From NCBI GenBank assembly GCA_016745035.1, contig JADGDE010000001.1, positions 1,390,721 through 1,454,720 of the forward strand: a DNA stretch of 64,000 nucleotides, read 5' to 3'. Positions within the stretch are counted from its first letter, which is position 1. Each line of letters opens with the position of its first letter. Shown here piece by piece: positions 16,419 to 23,455 of the stretch. The notes under the pieces are model-generated. The model had not been told where the DNA came from. It did not search any database and saw only the letters and a list, made by a program, of their open reading frames with translations. The stretch comes from Thiotrichales bacterium (GTDB lineage: Bacteria > Pseudomonadota > Gammaproteobacteria > Beggiatoales > Beggiatoaceae). A program made the position numbers and the translations under genes.

Positions 16419-16502
16419 CTCACAGGTTGTGAGACCACTGCCTACTTTGATGCAGGTTATAGTTGTGTGCTAAAATCGCGCGCAGTCGTTCAGCAGTGGT
16501 CT
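16419..16502. promoter_or_regulatory. Operator-like palindrome and long inverted repeat before the AlpA-like gene
   Basis: CTCACA-GGT-TGTGAG (16419-16433) is a perfect palindrome just upstream of the AlpA-like start. Overlapping it, AGACCACTGC (16432-16441) pairs exactly with GCAGTGGTCT (16493-16502). A further hairpin, CTATCG...CGATAG, lies near 16528-16552. These are likely binding sites or a structured leader for the leftward operon; no convincing -35/-10 pair was found. Confidence 0.6.
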
Positions 16503-16577
16503 TTGTGGCTGGGTGAATGATTAGCGGCTATCGGAGGTGCGAACTTCGATAGTCGCGCTACAGTTTTTTATTTCATG

Positions 16578-16952
16578 TCATGCCCTATTCCTCCTCTCGA
16601 TTACAAACACTTGAGTGACGGGATAATCTCGCCAAAGTTGGCGCAATACGCCTTTCACATCCTGATAACAAAAGTCCTGATTATTCGGGGTTCTCCAGTC
16701 CAGCACTTGCGCCTTCCCATGAATGTGTGCGCCCCAGCGTGCGCCTTTTAAGCCTTGGTCTTGCTCCCAATCCCACAACTTCACCCCGCCAAGGGTTTCT
16801 ATCAACGCGGCTTTGTGGCGTTCGATAAAAGTTTTTTGGCTATCGTTTAGCCCCTGATAATTGCCAATCACTAATTGACAGGGGTCTTGTGGGTGCAAGT
16901 TAAGCGCAAAGCCTGCGTTTTTCATCCGTGCGATAACGGCTGGATAATCCAT
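16578..16952 (-). CDS. Hypothetical protein with TubC-like N-terminal docking region
   Basis: A 124-aa protein. Residues 5-52 (AGFALNLHPQDPCQLVIG, then a helix with ERHKAALIETL) resemble the TubC_N docking-type fold common in plasmid and phage replication-region proteins. The C-terminal half has Trp-rich, strand-like sequence. Its start overlaps the 255-aa gene stop by TGATG, so they are translated together. Function unknown. Confidence 0.6.
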   Translation of the reverse strand: MDYPAVIARMKNAGFALNLHPQDPCQLVIGNYQGLNDSQKTFIERHKAALIETLGGVKLWDWEQDQGLKGARWGAHIHGKAQVLDWRTPNNQDFCYQDVKGVLRQLWRDYPVTQVFVIERRNRA

Positions 16953-17719
16953 CAGTGCGCCCTCCCTCTTAAAGCATTTTTAAGGTCAAGCATGGGCGGG
17001 GGTGTTTTCGGTTTTTTGGGGTTTTTGTGCTGGGAGGGGTTGGCTTTGCTAGCGGCTAAGCGTTGGCGTTGTTGCCGGACGTTGTTTGCGCCATCGGTTC
17101 TGAGTTCATGACTGTTGAACCTATCAATCATAAAAACCAAGCTGTCTAAGGGCTTGCGGATTTTATCATCACGATAGCGCAATTCAGCCGCATAGGCTGC
17201 CAAAGCATCCAACACCAATTGGGCGGCGCTGGGGGTTTGTTTCGGTGGGGTACTGAGTAAGGAAAGTTTTGCCATGATTTGCCCAGCATCGTAGCTGGCT
17301 AAACAGGCGGGGAGAATCAAGTCTTCGAGCTTAATAACGGTAGGCGGTTTCGGCTGGCTGTATTGCAGCGGCATTTGCCCTTTTTGCAGAGCTTTTAGCT
17401 CTGCCCGTTGCATCTTGATTAGCTTATCAAGCACATCCTGATGCAGCTCATAATAGGTGACTTGACCGTAGTAGGGATGCGAGCCAACGTGATAATCGAT
17501 CACGCCGAATTTTTTTAGCTGAGTACGGGCGGTGCGGATTTCGCTTTCACTGAGATAAAGCTCGTCGAACCATTGGGGAAAAGACTTGTAAAAGCCCTTG
17601 TTTGGGTCTCGACGGGGATACCAATATTGGATTTGGGTTAAGAGTGCGCCTGCGTTGTAAGAAAGCCCCATGCGTTTATAGAGCGTCAACACAGGAACCT
17701 TGCGGTCTGTTGATTCCAT
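16952..17719 (-). CDS. Putative phage replication/regulation protein with winged-helix N-terminus
   Basis: A 255-aa protein. Residues 1-105 form a helical winged-helix-like domain (YNAGALLTQIQYWY then LSESEIRTARTQLKKFGVI), a pattern common in phage and plasmid DNA-binding replication initiators of the DnaD/RepA N-type. The C-terminal 60 residues are basic, Gln/Lys/Pro-rich (QRQRLAASKANPSQHKNPKK). A role in loading the primase-helicase at 23456-26029 is possible but inferred. Confidence 0.6.
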   Translation of the reverse strand: MESTDRKVPVLTLYKRMGLSYNAGALLTQIQYWYPRRDPNKGFYKSFPQWFDELYLSESEIRTARTQLKKFGVIDYHVGSHPYYGQVTYYELHQDVLDKLIKMQRAELKALQKGQMPLQYSQPKPPTVIKLEDLILPACLASYDAGQIMAKLSLLSTPPKQTPSAAQLVLDALAAYAAELRYRDDKIRKPLDSLVFMIDRFNSHELRTDGANNVRQQRQRLAASKANPSQHKNPKKPKTPPPMLDLKNALRGRAH

Positions 17720-17986
17720 CGGTGTATGTTCTTTGTGTTGGGATTTCTTCTAAAGGTGCGAACTTTATGATGAAGTCATCCGGTTGATGTTGGCGCTTAT
17801 GTTACCTCCGAGTTTTAAAAGAAGTCAAGACATTTTAAGAACGGATAAAACAAAAAACGACCACCCCGCCCGCTGGCGGGGTGTGTCTTCTAGTGTAAGT
17901 AATCTGATGATGTAATCTTATGTAGCCCCACAGCAGCGAAGGGGTGTGCAGGGCTGCTATAGGGTGGGGGATGGGGTAGTGCTGGG
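17720..17986. promoter_or_regulatory. Non-coding gap upstream of the replication-like gene
   Basis: No supported gene in this 267-base gap. It holds the short string GGTGCGAACT (near 17755) that is also present near 16536, and the terminator at 17862-17883. The promoter of the leftward 17719-13016 genes should lie in its left half. Confidence 0.35.
17852..17883 (-). terminator. Intrinsic terminator after the PIN-domain gene
   Basis: CACCCCGCC (17862-17870) pairs with GGCGGGGTG (17875-17883) over a four-base loop. On the minus strand the stem is followed by TTTTTTGTTTT (17846-17857). It would end transcripts from the cargo genes at 17987-19285. Confidence 0.85.
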
Positions 17987-18424
17987 CTATTGTTTGGATA
18001 AGGTATTTTTTACAAACAAAATTAAATCATCAATTTCAGATGTATGAAAAAATTTTATTTTAAGTGCTGTTTCTAATTTATCTCTATAAGATAAAATGTC
18101 ATCCTTATCATTAGTGATAAATGCATTAACTCCAGTTTTATATGCAGAATCTAAATGAAGAATATCAACCCGTTTATTTTCTAAACCAACAATATTTACA
18201 ATCTCCTCATACTTTTCTGATTCTTTATAGTCACCCCATGTTTTAGGTGCATTTCCCCAAGTGTAGTTTTTCATATCACTCCATGTTGCCTTGGATGGAA
18301 TTCCTGAGCTTTTTATATGTTTGTTTTTATTCTCATATTGAAACATCACTACTTCTACCCTCCCTTCTTTTTCTAAAGATTTTAATTTTTTAGACCATGC
18401 ACCATTATCACAATATATTTTCAT
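17987..18424 (-). CDS. PIN-domain protein
   Basis: A 145-aa protein with PIN-fold features: MKIYCDNGAW at the N-terminus (first acidic residue, Asp6), a central helical part, then ILHLDSAYKTGVNAFITNDK with a conserved acidic pair (around residues 90-112), and a last Asp near 130. PIN domains are metal-dependent RNases, often toxins of VapBC type. No clear VapB-like antitoxin is adjacent; the 64-aa gene upstream is a candidate partner. AT-rich, unlike the phage late genes. Confidence 0.6.
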   Translation of the reverse strand: MKIYCDNGAWSKKLKSLEKEGRVEVVMFQYENKNKHIKSSGIPSKATWSDMKNYTWGNAPKTWGDYKESEKYEEIVNIVGLENKRVDILHLDSAYKTGVNAFITNDKDDILSYRDKLETALKIKFFHTSEIDDLILFVKNTLSKQ

Positions 18425-18501
18425 AATTATTTTATAAACCCATTATTAACTTGTAAGGAATCCCAACACAATATTGTTAATGCTGGGAGGTTATATTATT
18501 T

Positions 18502-18696
18502 TTAACTTGTTAATGAACCTTTGGCAATATAAGGTTCATTCTTTTGTGTTGAAAATTGTTTATCAAAATCTTCTAAAGATTTTGCAGCTATTTTGGCAGC
18601 ATCTTCAGTTGAACCATCATTTTTATCAACAATTTTGGCATACACTGCTGTGTAGTGATACATACGTTGTTTTTGTAATTCATTGTCTTTCTTCAT
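18502..18696 (-). CDS. Small hypothetical protein between cargo genes
   Basis: A 64-aa protein. The ATG at 18696 is chosen because it follows AAGGAT at eight bases and avoids a long overlap with the upstream gene. Charged and helical (EDAAKIAAKSLEDFDKQF). Located between a 191-aa gene and the PIN gene, so it could be an antidote or accessory; no motif proves this. Confidence 0.55.
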   Translation of the reverse strand: MKKDNELQKQRMYHYTAVYAKIVDKNDGSTEDAAKIAAKSLEDFDKQFSTQKNEPYIAKGSLTS

Positions 18697-18709
18697 GACT
18701 ATTATCCTT

Positions 18710-19285
18710 TTAACTTGCTTCGACCAATTTTTTTGCTGATCTTGTAAATCGAAAAACTCTATCCCCTTTTTTATTATTTTCAAGGAGTAAAAGCTCAAGA
18801 TTAACCAATTGATTTAAATCTTCTTTTATGAACTGAGGTTCGTCAATATGAATTGAGCTGAGGGAAGTTTTAGGATCCATTATCCCGTAAACAGTACCTC
18901 CCCCCATAAATATCTCAATAAAGAAACTACCACCGGATTCATGCAATTGTTTGATTATAGAAAATGCTTGGTCTGATAACCCTTTATTAGGTGCAAGAGC
19001 TTCTGATATTTCCTTTAACCCGCTAATATGTGCAGATACGGCAAGCATTGATGACTCTAAGGTTTTTAATTTTCCTATAACTTCATCATGATTGTTTTTT
19101 AGTAATGACTTAATACCTAATTCAAGTTTGTAATTTAAATTTATCTCGTCTACAAGTTCTTTATGTCTTTTATCACTAAGCCACAGTAAAAAATCATCGT
19201 AGCTATCCTTCTCTTGTGATTTACGCTCTGATTTAAAATTAGAGAGTAGACTAACAATAGATGCAAGTGCAGTAGCTATGTCCAA
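18710..19285 (-). CDS. Hypothetical cargo protein
   Basis: A 191-aa protein with a TTG start preceded by AGGAG at nine bases. The N-terminus has a hydrophobic helix (ATALASIVSLLSNF), then a long helical charged region (25-100) and a C-terminal winged-helix-like part (KEDLNQLVNLELLLLENNKK ... RFTRSAKKLVE). AT-rich. Unrecognised. With the next two genes it makes a three-gene unit ending at a terminator, a typical moron/defence cargo layout (inference). Confidence 0.6.
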   Translation of the reverse strand: MDIATALASIVSLLSNFKSERKSQEKDSYDDFLLWLSDKRHKELVDEINLNYKLELGIKSLLKNNHDEVIGKLKTLESSMLAVSAHISGLKEISEALAPNKGLSDQAFSIIKQLHESGGSFFIEIFMGGGTVYGIMDPKTSLSSIHIDEPQFIKEDLNQLVNLELLLLENNKKGDRVFRFTRSAKKLVEAS

Positions 19286-19329
19286 AATATTTTCTCCTAC
19301 TTTTCTATAGGTAAATTTTTTAAACCCGT

Positions 19330-19366
19330 AAGCCCGTAGGTTGGGCTGAATTTTATGAAGCCCAAC
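19330..19366. repeat. Dispersed palindromic repeat, copy 1
   Basis: AGCCCGTAGGTTGGGCT... with GTTGGGCT (19340-19347) pairing with AGCCCAAC (19359-19366) over GAATTTTATGA. A very similar unit occurs at 22180-22215. On the minus strand this hairpin lies downstream of the secreted protein genes and could act as a terminator. Confidence 0.7.
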
Positions 19367-19380
19367 ACAACGAAATAAAA

Positions 19381-20184
19381 TTAACTTGATTTCACAAACT
19401 TCCTAACAAATTTGGCTCTTTGTGATTTGGAGTCATATTTTCTAATAAATTGATTTCTCCATTTATCACCGACTTTAAGCAAGTTTTTAAAAGCACCCTC
19501 TTCGTCCCAGTATTCTCTAATATTAGCCATTTTGATATTATAGTAAGACTCAAGTTGCGCTCTAGTAATCACTAATTTATATTTTTTACTAGGCAGGACA
19601 ATCGTCATATCAACAACATCTAAACTAGGGATTTTATAAAAAAATCTAGCAGGCTCAATGGCAAATATTTTATTTATCTTATCGCCAGTCGTAAAATATT
19701 TGCTTGATTTATCAGGGTCTTTTAAAACAATAACCAGCTTTCCATTCTTAAAGCTCATACTTTTTACAATACTTTGTGAAAAAGATGTAGATACCACTTT
19801 TTCAGGGCTATCGTATCGCTTAACATTTTTAGCGGCATCTTTTAACTTCAACAGCAGCATATTTGTTGGGCTTCCATCTACAGGCAGCCCATTTTCCTGT
19901 TGAAATTTCTTGATACCACGGGTCGATTTTTTCCCCATCAGACCATCAGCAACACCAACGTCATAACCTAAAGTATTTAGGTGTTTTTGCACGTCCATCA
20001 CCAGCCCTTTGTCCGGCGCTGGTGGAGTATAACGAGGAGTTGGCGTTCTTGAACCACCGTGGCAATGATAACCACCTGTTGAGCGGTCATTATGACAACC
20101 AGACGAATCAGTCCTGCCACTATGGGCGGATGCGTTTGATAACGACAAACATGCTATTGCAAACATAGACAAAAGTATTTTCAT
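19381..20184 (-). CDS. Secreted YHYH protein with peptidoglycan-binding domain
   Basis: A 267-aa exported protein. The signal peptide is MKILLSMFAIACLSLSNASA, chosen because AAGGAAATATTT precedes this ATG. The mature protein starts with a YHYH-type motif (HSGRTDSSGCHN then GGYHCHGG), a short His/Cys region seen in secreted bacterial proteins. Residues about 60-115 form a PG_binding_1 domain (VQKHLNTLGYDVGVADGLMG and STRGIKKFQQENGLPVDG). The C-terminal 140 residues are basic and unknown. It likely binds cell wall. It shares its N-terminal module with the lectin gene at 20525-21727. Confidence 0.75.
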   Translation of the reverse strand: MKILLSMFAIACLSLSNASAHSGRTDSSGCHNDRSTGGYHCHGGSRTPTPRYTPPAPDKGLVMDVQKHLNTLGYDVGVADGLMGKKSTRGIKKFQQENGLPVDGSPTNMLLLKLKDAAKNVKRYDSPEKVVSTSFSQSIVKSMSFKNGKLVIVLKDPDKSSKYFTTGDKINKIFAIEPARFFYKIPSLDVVDMTIVLPSKKYKLVITRAQLESYYNIKMANIREYWDEEGAFKNLLKVGDKWRNQFIRKYDSKSQRAKFVRKFVKSS

Positions 20185-20225
20185 AAATATTTCCTTATTA
20201 ATAACGTAACTTACAACTTTAAAAC

Positions 20226-20459
20226 TCACTTGGTCTTATAACGAAATTCTAAATATTTGTTTGCTGCTTCATTCCGAGCTTTAAGATTATCTCGGAAAAA
20301 ATCTAAAATATTAGAGTAATTCCCTGTTAATTTCTTTAGTTCATCAAAATTTGCATCAAGTTTTTCTATAACTTTTTCTGCATCTTCAAAATTTGAAACC
20401 TTATCAATTTGTGATTTTATTTGCTCTAACTCATTTTTCAGTGTTTCATATGTTGCCAC
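20226..20459 (-). CDS. Small coiled-coil protein
   Basis: A 77-aa helical protein starting at GTG 20459, with GGAGA seven bases upstream. Heptads run through LKNELEQIKSQIDKVSNFED. An earlier ATG at 20510 lies inside the terminator hairpin of the lectin gene and is unlikely. Function unknown; it lies between two secreted-protein genes. Confidence 0.6.
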   Translation of the reverse strand: MATYETLKNELEQIKSQIDKVSNFEDAEKVIEKLDANFDELKKLTGNYSNILDFFRDNLKARNEAANKYLEFRYKTK

Positions 20460-20487
20460 GTCTTTTCTCCAATTAATTACATTAACA

Positions 20488-20516
20488 AACAAAGCCCAAC
20501 ACTCTCGCATTGGGCT
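20488..20516 (-). terminator. Terminator of the lectin gene
   Basis: AGCCCAA (20493-20499) pairs with TTGGGCT (20510-20516); on the minus strand it is followed by TTTGTTTGTTAAT. It ends the leftward lectin transcript eight bases after its stop codon. Confidence 0.75.
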
Positions 20517-20524
20517 TCCCTATC

Positions 20525-21727
20525 TTAAGGCTGCGCCGTCTCTTTAGGCTTCCAAACTTGATTGGGTGCATCATTACAATCCCAAATCTGTACATGACCG
20601 CCTTGTTTGTACAAATCATCGCCAGCCACATCGAGGCACAAACCGCCATCGCTCAGCAGTCGATTGTCTTTGTCTAGCGTCCATTTTTGGTTGGGGGCAT
20701 CGTTGCAATCCCAAATCTGTACATGACCGCCTTGGCTATGCAAATCATCTCCGGCAATATCCAAGCACAAGCCGCCTGCACTTAAGAGGCGGTTGTTTTG
20801 GAATTTCCATTTTTGATTGGGTGCATCATTACAGTCCCAAATCTGCACATGCCCACCTTGTTTGTTTAAGTCACCGCCTGCCACGTCTAGGCAAAGTTCA
20901 CCGCCATTGACTAAATTGATATAGGGGGTTTCCATTGCCCATTGTTGGTTGGGGGCATCGTTACAATCCCATGTGTGGACGTGTCCGCCGCGTGTATGCA
21001 ACTCTGAGCCGCGCACATCCAAGCAATAGCCGCCTTCGTTACGCAAGCGGTGTTGTGTGTCGATTGTCCATTGTTGGTTGGCAGCATCGTTACAATCCCA
21101 AATTTGCACATGCCCGCCTGCTTTGTGTAAGTCAGCGCCCGCTATATCAAGGCAGAGTCCGCCGCCATTAACAAGGCGGTTGTTGGTATCTAAAAACCAT
21201 TGTTGATTGGGTGCGTTGTTGCAATCCCAAATTTGTACATGCCCACCGTTTTTGTTTAGGTCGCCTCCTGCCACATCTAAGCAGAGGTTGTTATCTACCC
21301 GTAAACGTCCGCCATAACGGGTCTTGGGTGTGCTGGCATCGTCTTCGTCGTTTGTATCGGGTGTACAAATCGCCTCGCAGGGAATCGAGTCATTATCTCT
21401 GTCGAGTTCGGACATGCCGCAGCTATTCATGTGAAAGTAAGCATCATCGCAGGATGCCACGGTGGAACAGCTCACGCCGCTATCGCACTGTGGCTCTGGT
21501 TCGGCTATCGGTTCGGGGTCAGGTTCAGGCGTTGGTGTGGGGCTTGTGGTCGCAGGTGGCGTATAAACTGGGGGTGTATAAGTAGGCGCTGGCGTGGAGT
21601 TGTGGCAATGGTAGCCGCTGCTAGAACTGTTGTGACAGCCCTCGGAGTTGGTACGTCCGCCGTGGGCTTGTACAGAACTGTGTAAACCTATGAGTAATAG
21701 TGAGGTTGTGAGCAATATTTTTTTCAT
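20525..21727 (-). CDS. Secreted YHYH-Excalibur-ricin lectin protein with six QxW repeats
   Basis: A 400-aa exported protein. Signal peptide MKKILLTTSLLLIGLHSSVQA; YHYH motif (HGGRTNSEGCHN, GYHCHN) at 22-45; Pro/Thr linker 46-80; Excalibur-like calcium/Cys region (CDDAYFHMNSCG then DRDNDSIPCE) about 90-120. From about 140 to 395 there are six ricin-B-type repeats, each with LCLD(V/I)AG, GGHVQIWDCN and an NQxW end. Two beta-trefoils would need six repeats, so the count fits. It likely binds carbohydrate on the cell surface or outside. It is cargo in the prophage, outside the P2 core. Confidence 0.88.
   Translation of the reverse strand: MKKILLTTSLLLIGLHSSVQAHGGRTNSEGCHNSSSSGYHCHNSTPAPTYTPPVYTPPATTSPTPTPEPDPEPIAEPEPQCDSGVSCSTVASCDDAYFHMNSCGMSELDRDNDSIPCEAICTPDTNDEDDASTPKTRYGGRLRVDNNLCLDVAGGDLNKNGGHVQIWDCNNAPNQQWFLDTNNRLVNGGGLCLDIAGADLHKAGGHVQIWDCNDAANQQWTIDTQHRLRNEGGYCLDVRGSELHTRGGHVHTWDCNDAPNQQWAMETPYINLVNGGELCLDVAGGDLNKQGGHVQIWDCNDAPNQKWKFQNNRLLSAGGLCLDIAGDDLHSQGGHVQIWDCNDAPNQKWTLDKDNRLLSDGGLCLDVAGDDLYKQGGHVQIWDCNDAPNQVWKPKETAQP
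20550..21300. repeat. Six tandem repeats of about 129 bp in the lectin gene
   Basis: The segment encoding GGHVQIWDCN recurs six times with close DNA similarity (for example CCAAATCTGTACATG and variants near 20585, 20713, 20840, 20970, 21098, 21226). The regular spacing suggests internal duplication and allows recombination between units. Confidence 0.8.
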
Positions 21728-21795
21728 GATGCACCATCAATTTATTTAAGGGTGCAATGATAAGACTTTTTAAGACAAACTAATAGTTTAAAACA

Positions 21796-22155
21796 TCAAA
21801 AAATTGCCGCAGCAATGGTTTTCCATCCACCAATAGCACCGAGCGGCCCTAATAGGGCATAACCCACAGCGCCCCATGCTGCTGTACCTGCTAGGCTTTT
21901 GGCACTTTCTTGGTCTAGTTGTTCTAGCCGAGTTATGCAGCCGTGGCAACGGGCTTTTACTGTTTCATCAGGGGGATTTTTTATCAAGAGGGTTTCTGAT
22001 TTTAAACCTAAAAATCCGTAACTTCTGATCATAAAATAGAAATTTTCAGCTTCTGCAATATTCCATTCACATTTTTCTAGTTCGCCACCGATAACGTTAA
22101 TTTTTAACCCGTAATCGGTAAGTAGTCGAGCATGGATTTTATCACAGACATACAA
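21796..22155 (-). CDS. Hypothetical protein with hydrophobic C-terminus
   Basis: A 119-aa product with a TTG start (no better codon seen). It has two CxxC-like Cys (CHGC near residue 70), a helical region and a Gly/Ala-rich hydrophobic end (WGAVGYALLGPLGAIGGW) that could enter a membrane, recalling bacteriocin-like or holin-like tails. Unrecognised; moderate doubt about the start. Confidence 0.45.
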   Translation of the reverse strand: MYVCDKIHARLLTDYGLKINVIGGELEKCEWNIAEAENFYFMIRSYGFLGLKSETLLIKNPPDETVKARCHGCITRLEQLDQESAKSLAGTAAWGAVGYALLGPLGAIGGWKTIAAAIF

Positions 22156-22179
22156 AAAGCCCTGCTATGTCTTCACGAT

Positions 22180-22240
22180 AGCCCGTAGGTTGGGTTGAAT
22201 TTTATGAAACCCAATAAACGTTGGGTTTCGCAAGCTCAAC
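22180..22240. repeat. Dispersed palindromic repeat, copy 2
   Basis: GCCCGTAGGTTGGGTTGAAT matches the copy at 19330 closely; GTTGGGTT (22189-22196) pairs with AACCCAAT (22208-22215, one mismatch), and a further TTGGGTTTCGC follows. This kind of unit is common in proteobacterial intergenic DNA, so it may be host-derived. Confidence 0.65.
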
Positions 22241-22345
22241 TAAACATCGTGCCATCCGCTATATCGAAGCCTCAAAACTTAGAGAATATCCCCCAGCTTT
22301 TAAGCTTCGTTTATGGTGTATCGCGCTAAGGTTGACAACCGAGGC

Positions 22346-22729
22346 TTAATAGCCCGCAGGGCCTTGGAATAGCGGGATAACTAGACTTGCCAAAAAGCCC
22401 AAAATGATAAAGGCGGGGATTGATGCGAAAGCCCACTTTAAGATAAAGACAACCATCGAACCAAAGGGCATTTTTATGTCGGTTACAACAACTTCGCGTG
22501 AGATTTTATATTCAATATTTTCGTTTGGTGATAATGTGTATTTGGGTGTTTCTTCAGCTTGTTTGGCTTGTAATGATTGTTTGTCTTCGTCAGATAAAGT
22601 GTTTTCAAAATTGGCTTGGGCTTGTTGCTTTTCGTCATCAGTGATAGGGCGTTTACATTTCCAGCATTTATTATCACCCATCTCATTATAAGATCCGCAA
22701 TCGGGGCAAATGGTTTGTGCTTGTTTCAT
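22346..22729 (-). CDS. Zinc-ribbon membrane protein
   Basis: A 127-aa protein with an N-terminal zinc ribbon (CPDCGSYN ... CWKCKR, residues 9-26), a charged linker, and one or two C-terminal membrane segments (about 95-122, VVFILKWAFASIPAFIILGF). RBS GGAGAAAAAC precedes the ATG. Related small zinc-ribbon membrane proteins are common and uncharacterised. Confidence 0.65.
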   Translation of the reverse strand: MKQAQTICPDCGSYNEMGDNKCWKCKRPITDDEKQQAQANFENTLSDEDKQSLQAKQAEETPKYTLSPNENIEYKISREVVVTDIKMPFGSMVVFILKWAFASIPAFIILGFLASLVIPLFQGPAGY

Positions 22730-22792
22730 GTTTTTCTCCTTTAAATATTCAGAAGCTCCATTTTAATGCTTTTGTGTGGACCACAACAATAA

Positions 22793-22833
22793 AAAAGCTC
22801 TACTGTGTCTTGACGATGTAGCAGGGCTTTTTT
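22793..22833. terminator. Hairpin with flanking A and T runs
   Basis: AAAAAAGCTCTACTGTGTC...GATGTAGCAGGGCTTTTTTT forms an imperfect stem bounded by A6 and T7. The same arrangement with different loop is found at 22154-22180, so it belongs to a repeat. It could end transcription on both strands. Confidence 0.5.
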
Positions 22834-22839
22834 TCAAAT

Positions 22840-23400
22840 TTTTCGGTAAAACAATGGTCATCAATCTATTGGTTGTGTAAAAAATAGAAATAAAGGATGA
22901 CTTTGGTGGTTTAGTTCATAATTTTTCTCTCCTTTTTAATGACTTAGGTAATTAATTGAGGATTTATTATAACGTAATATATGCGATTTTATAATTTTAT
23001 GGTAAATATTGCGAGCATAGTGTTCGGCAAAAACATAATTTCATAAGGTTTTGGGGGCTGGTGTTTATTTTTATATTTTATTTCAGTTAGTTGTATATGG
23101 TTTTGGTCAAATTAAGAAATATAAGTTTTGCATAATATTTCATAAGGTGGTTTTTTGAGTTTCCCCCTATCTCTTTGTTTTTTAAAAAAGAAAAGGGTTT
23201 TGTAAATATAAGGCAAATATAAGTTTTACATAATTTTACATAATAATTTTATTATGGTCATATTATATAAATATTATGTTTTATATATATATGTATCTAT
23301 TTGTTATTATTGTTGTTTTATCTATATTTTATGCCAATCTTATATTATTATGCTTTTGCCGCATACCCTACCCTCAACTGAGAATGGTCATATTTTAGAT
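22840..23400. other. AT-rich non-coding stretch, candidate replication origin
   Basis: About 560 bases with no supported gene. It contains short repeats: ATAAGTTTTGCATAAT (23121-23136) and ATAAGTTTTACATAAT (23219-23234), and CATAATTTCATAAGG (23034-23048) with CATAATATTTCATAAGG (23131-23147). Iteron-like repeats next to a primase-helicase gene are typical of plasmid or phage origins; function is inferred. Confidence 0.45.
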
Positions 23401-23433
23401 AAAAAAATACCCAAAATAAAAAATATTTTGGGT
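23401..23433 (-). terminator. Terminator of the primase-helicase gene
   Basis: ACCCAAAATA (23409-23418) and TATTTTGGGT (23424-23433) pair perfectly; on the minus strand the stem is followed by TATTTTTTT (23401-23408). It lies 22 bases after the stop at 23456. Confidence 0.85.
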
Positions 23434-23455
23434 TTCTTTATTTTCTTTATGGCAG

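Noticed and set aside
20560..21685. Several plus-strand frames over the lectin gene
   Set aside because: They are mirror readings of the six repeats on the other strand, with His/Arg/Cys-rich composition and no start signals.
22793..22833. Possible CRISPR or small RNA gene in the repeat pair at 22154 and 22793
   Set aside because: Only two imperfect, palindromic copies with no spacer pattern; it is a terminator-like repeat.
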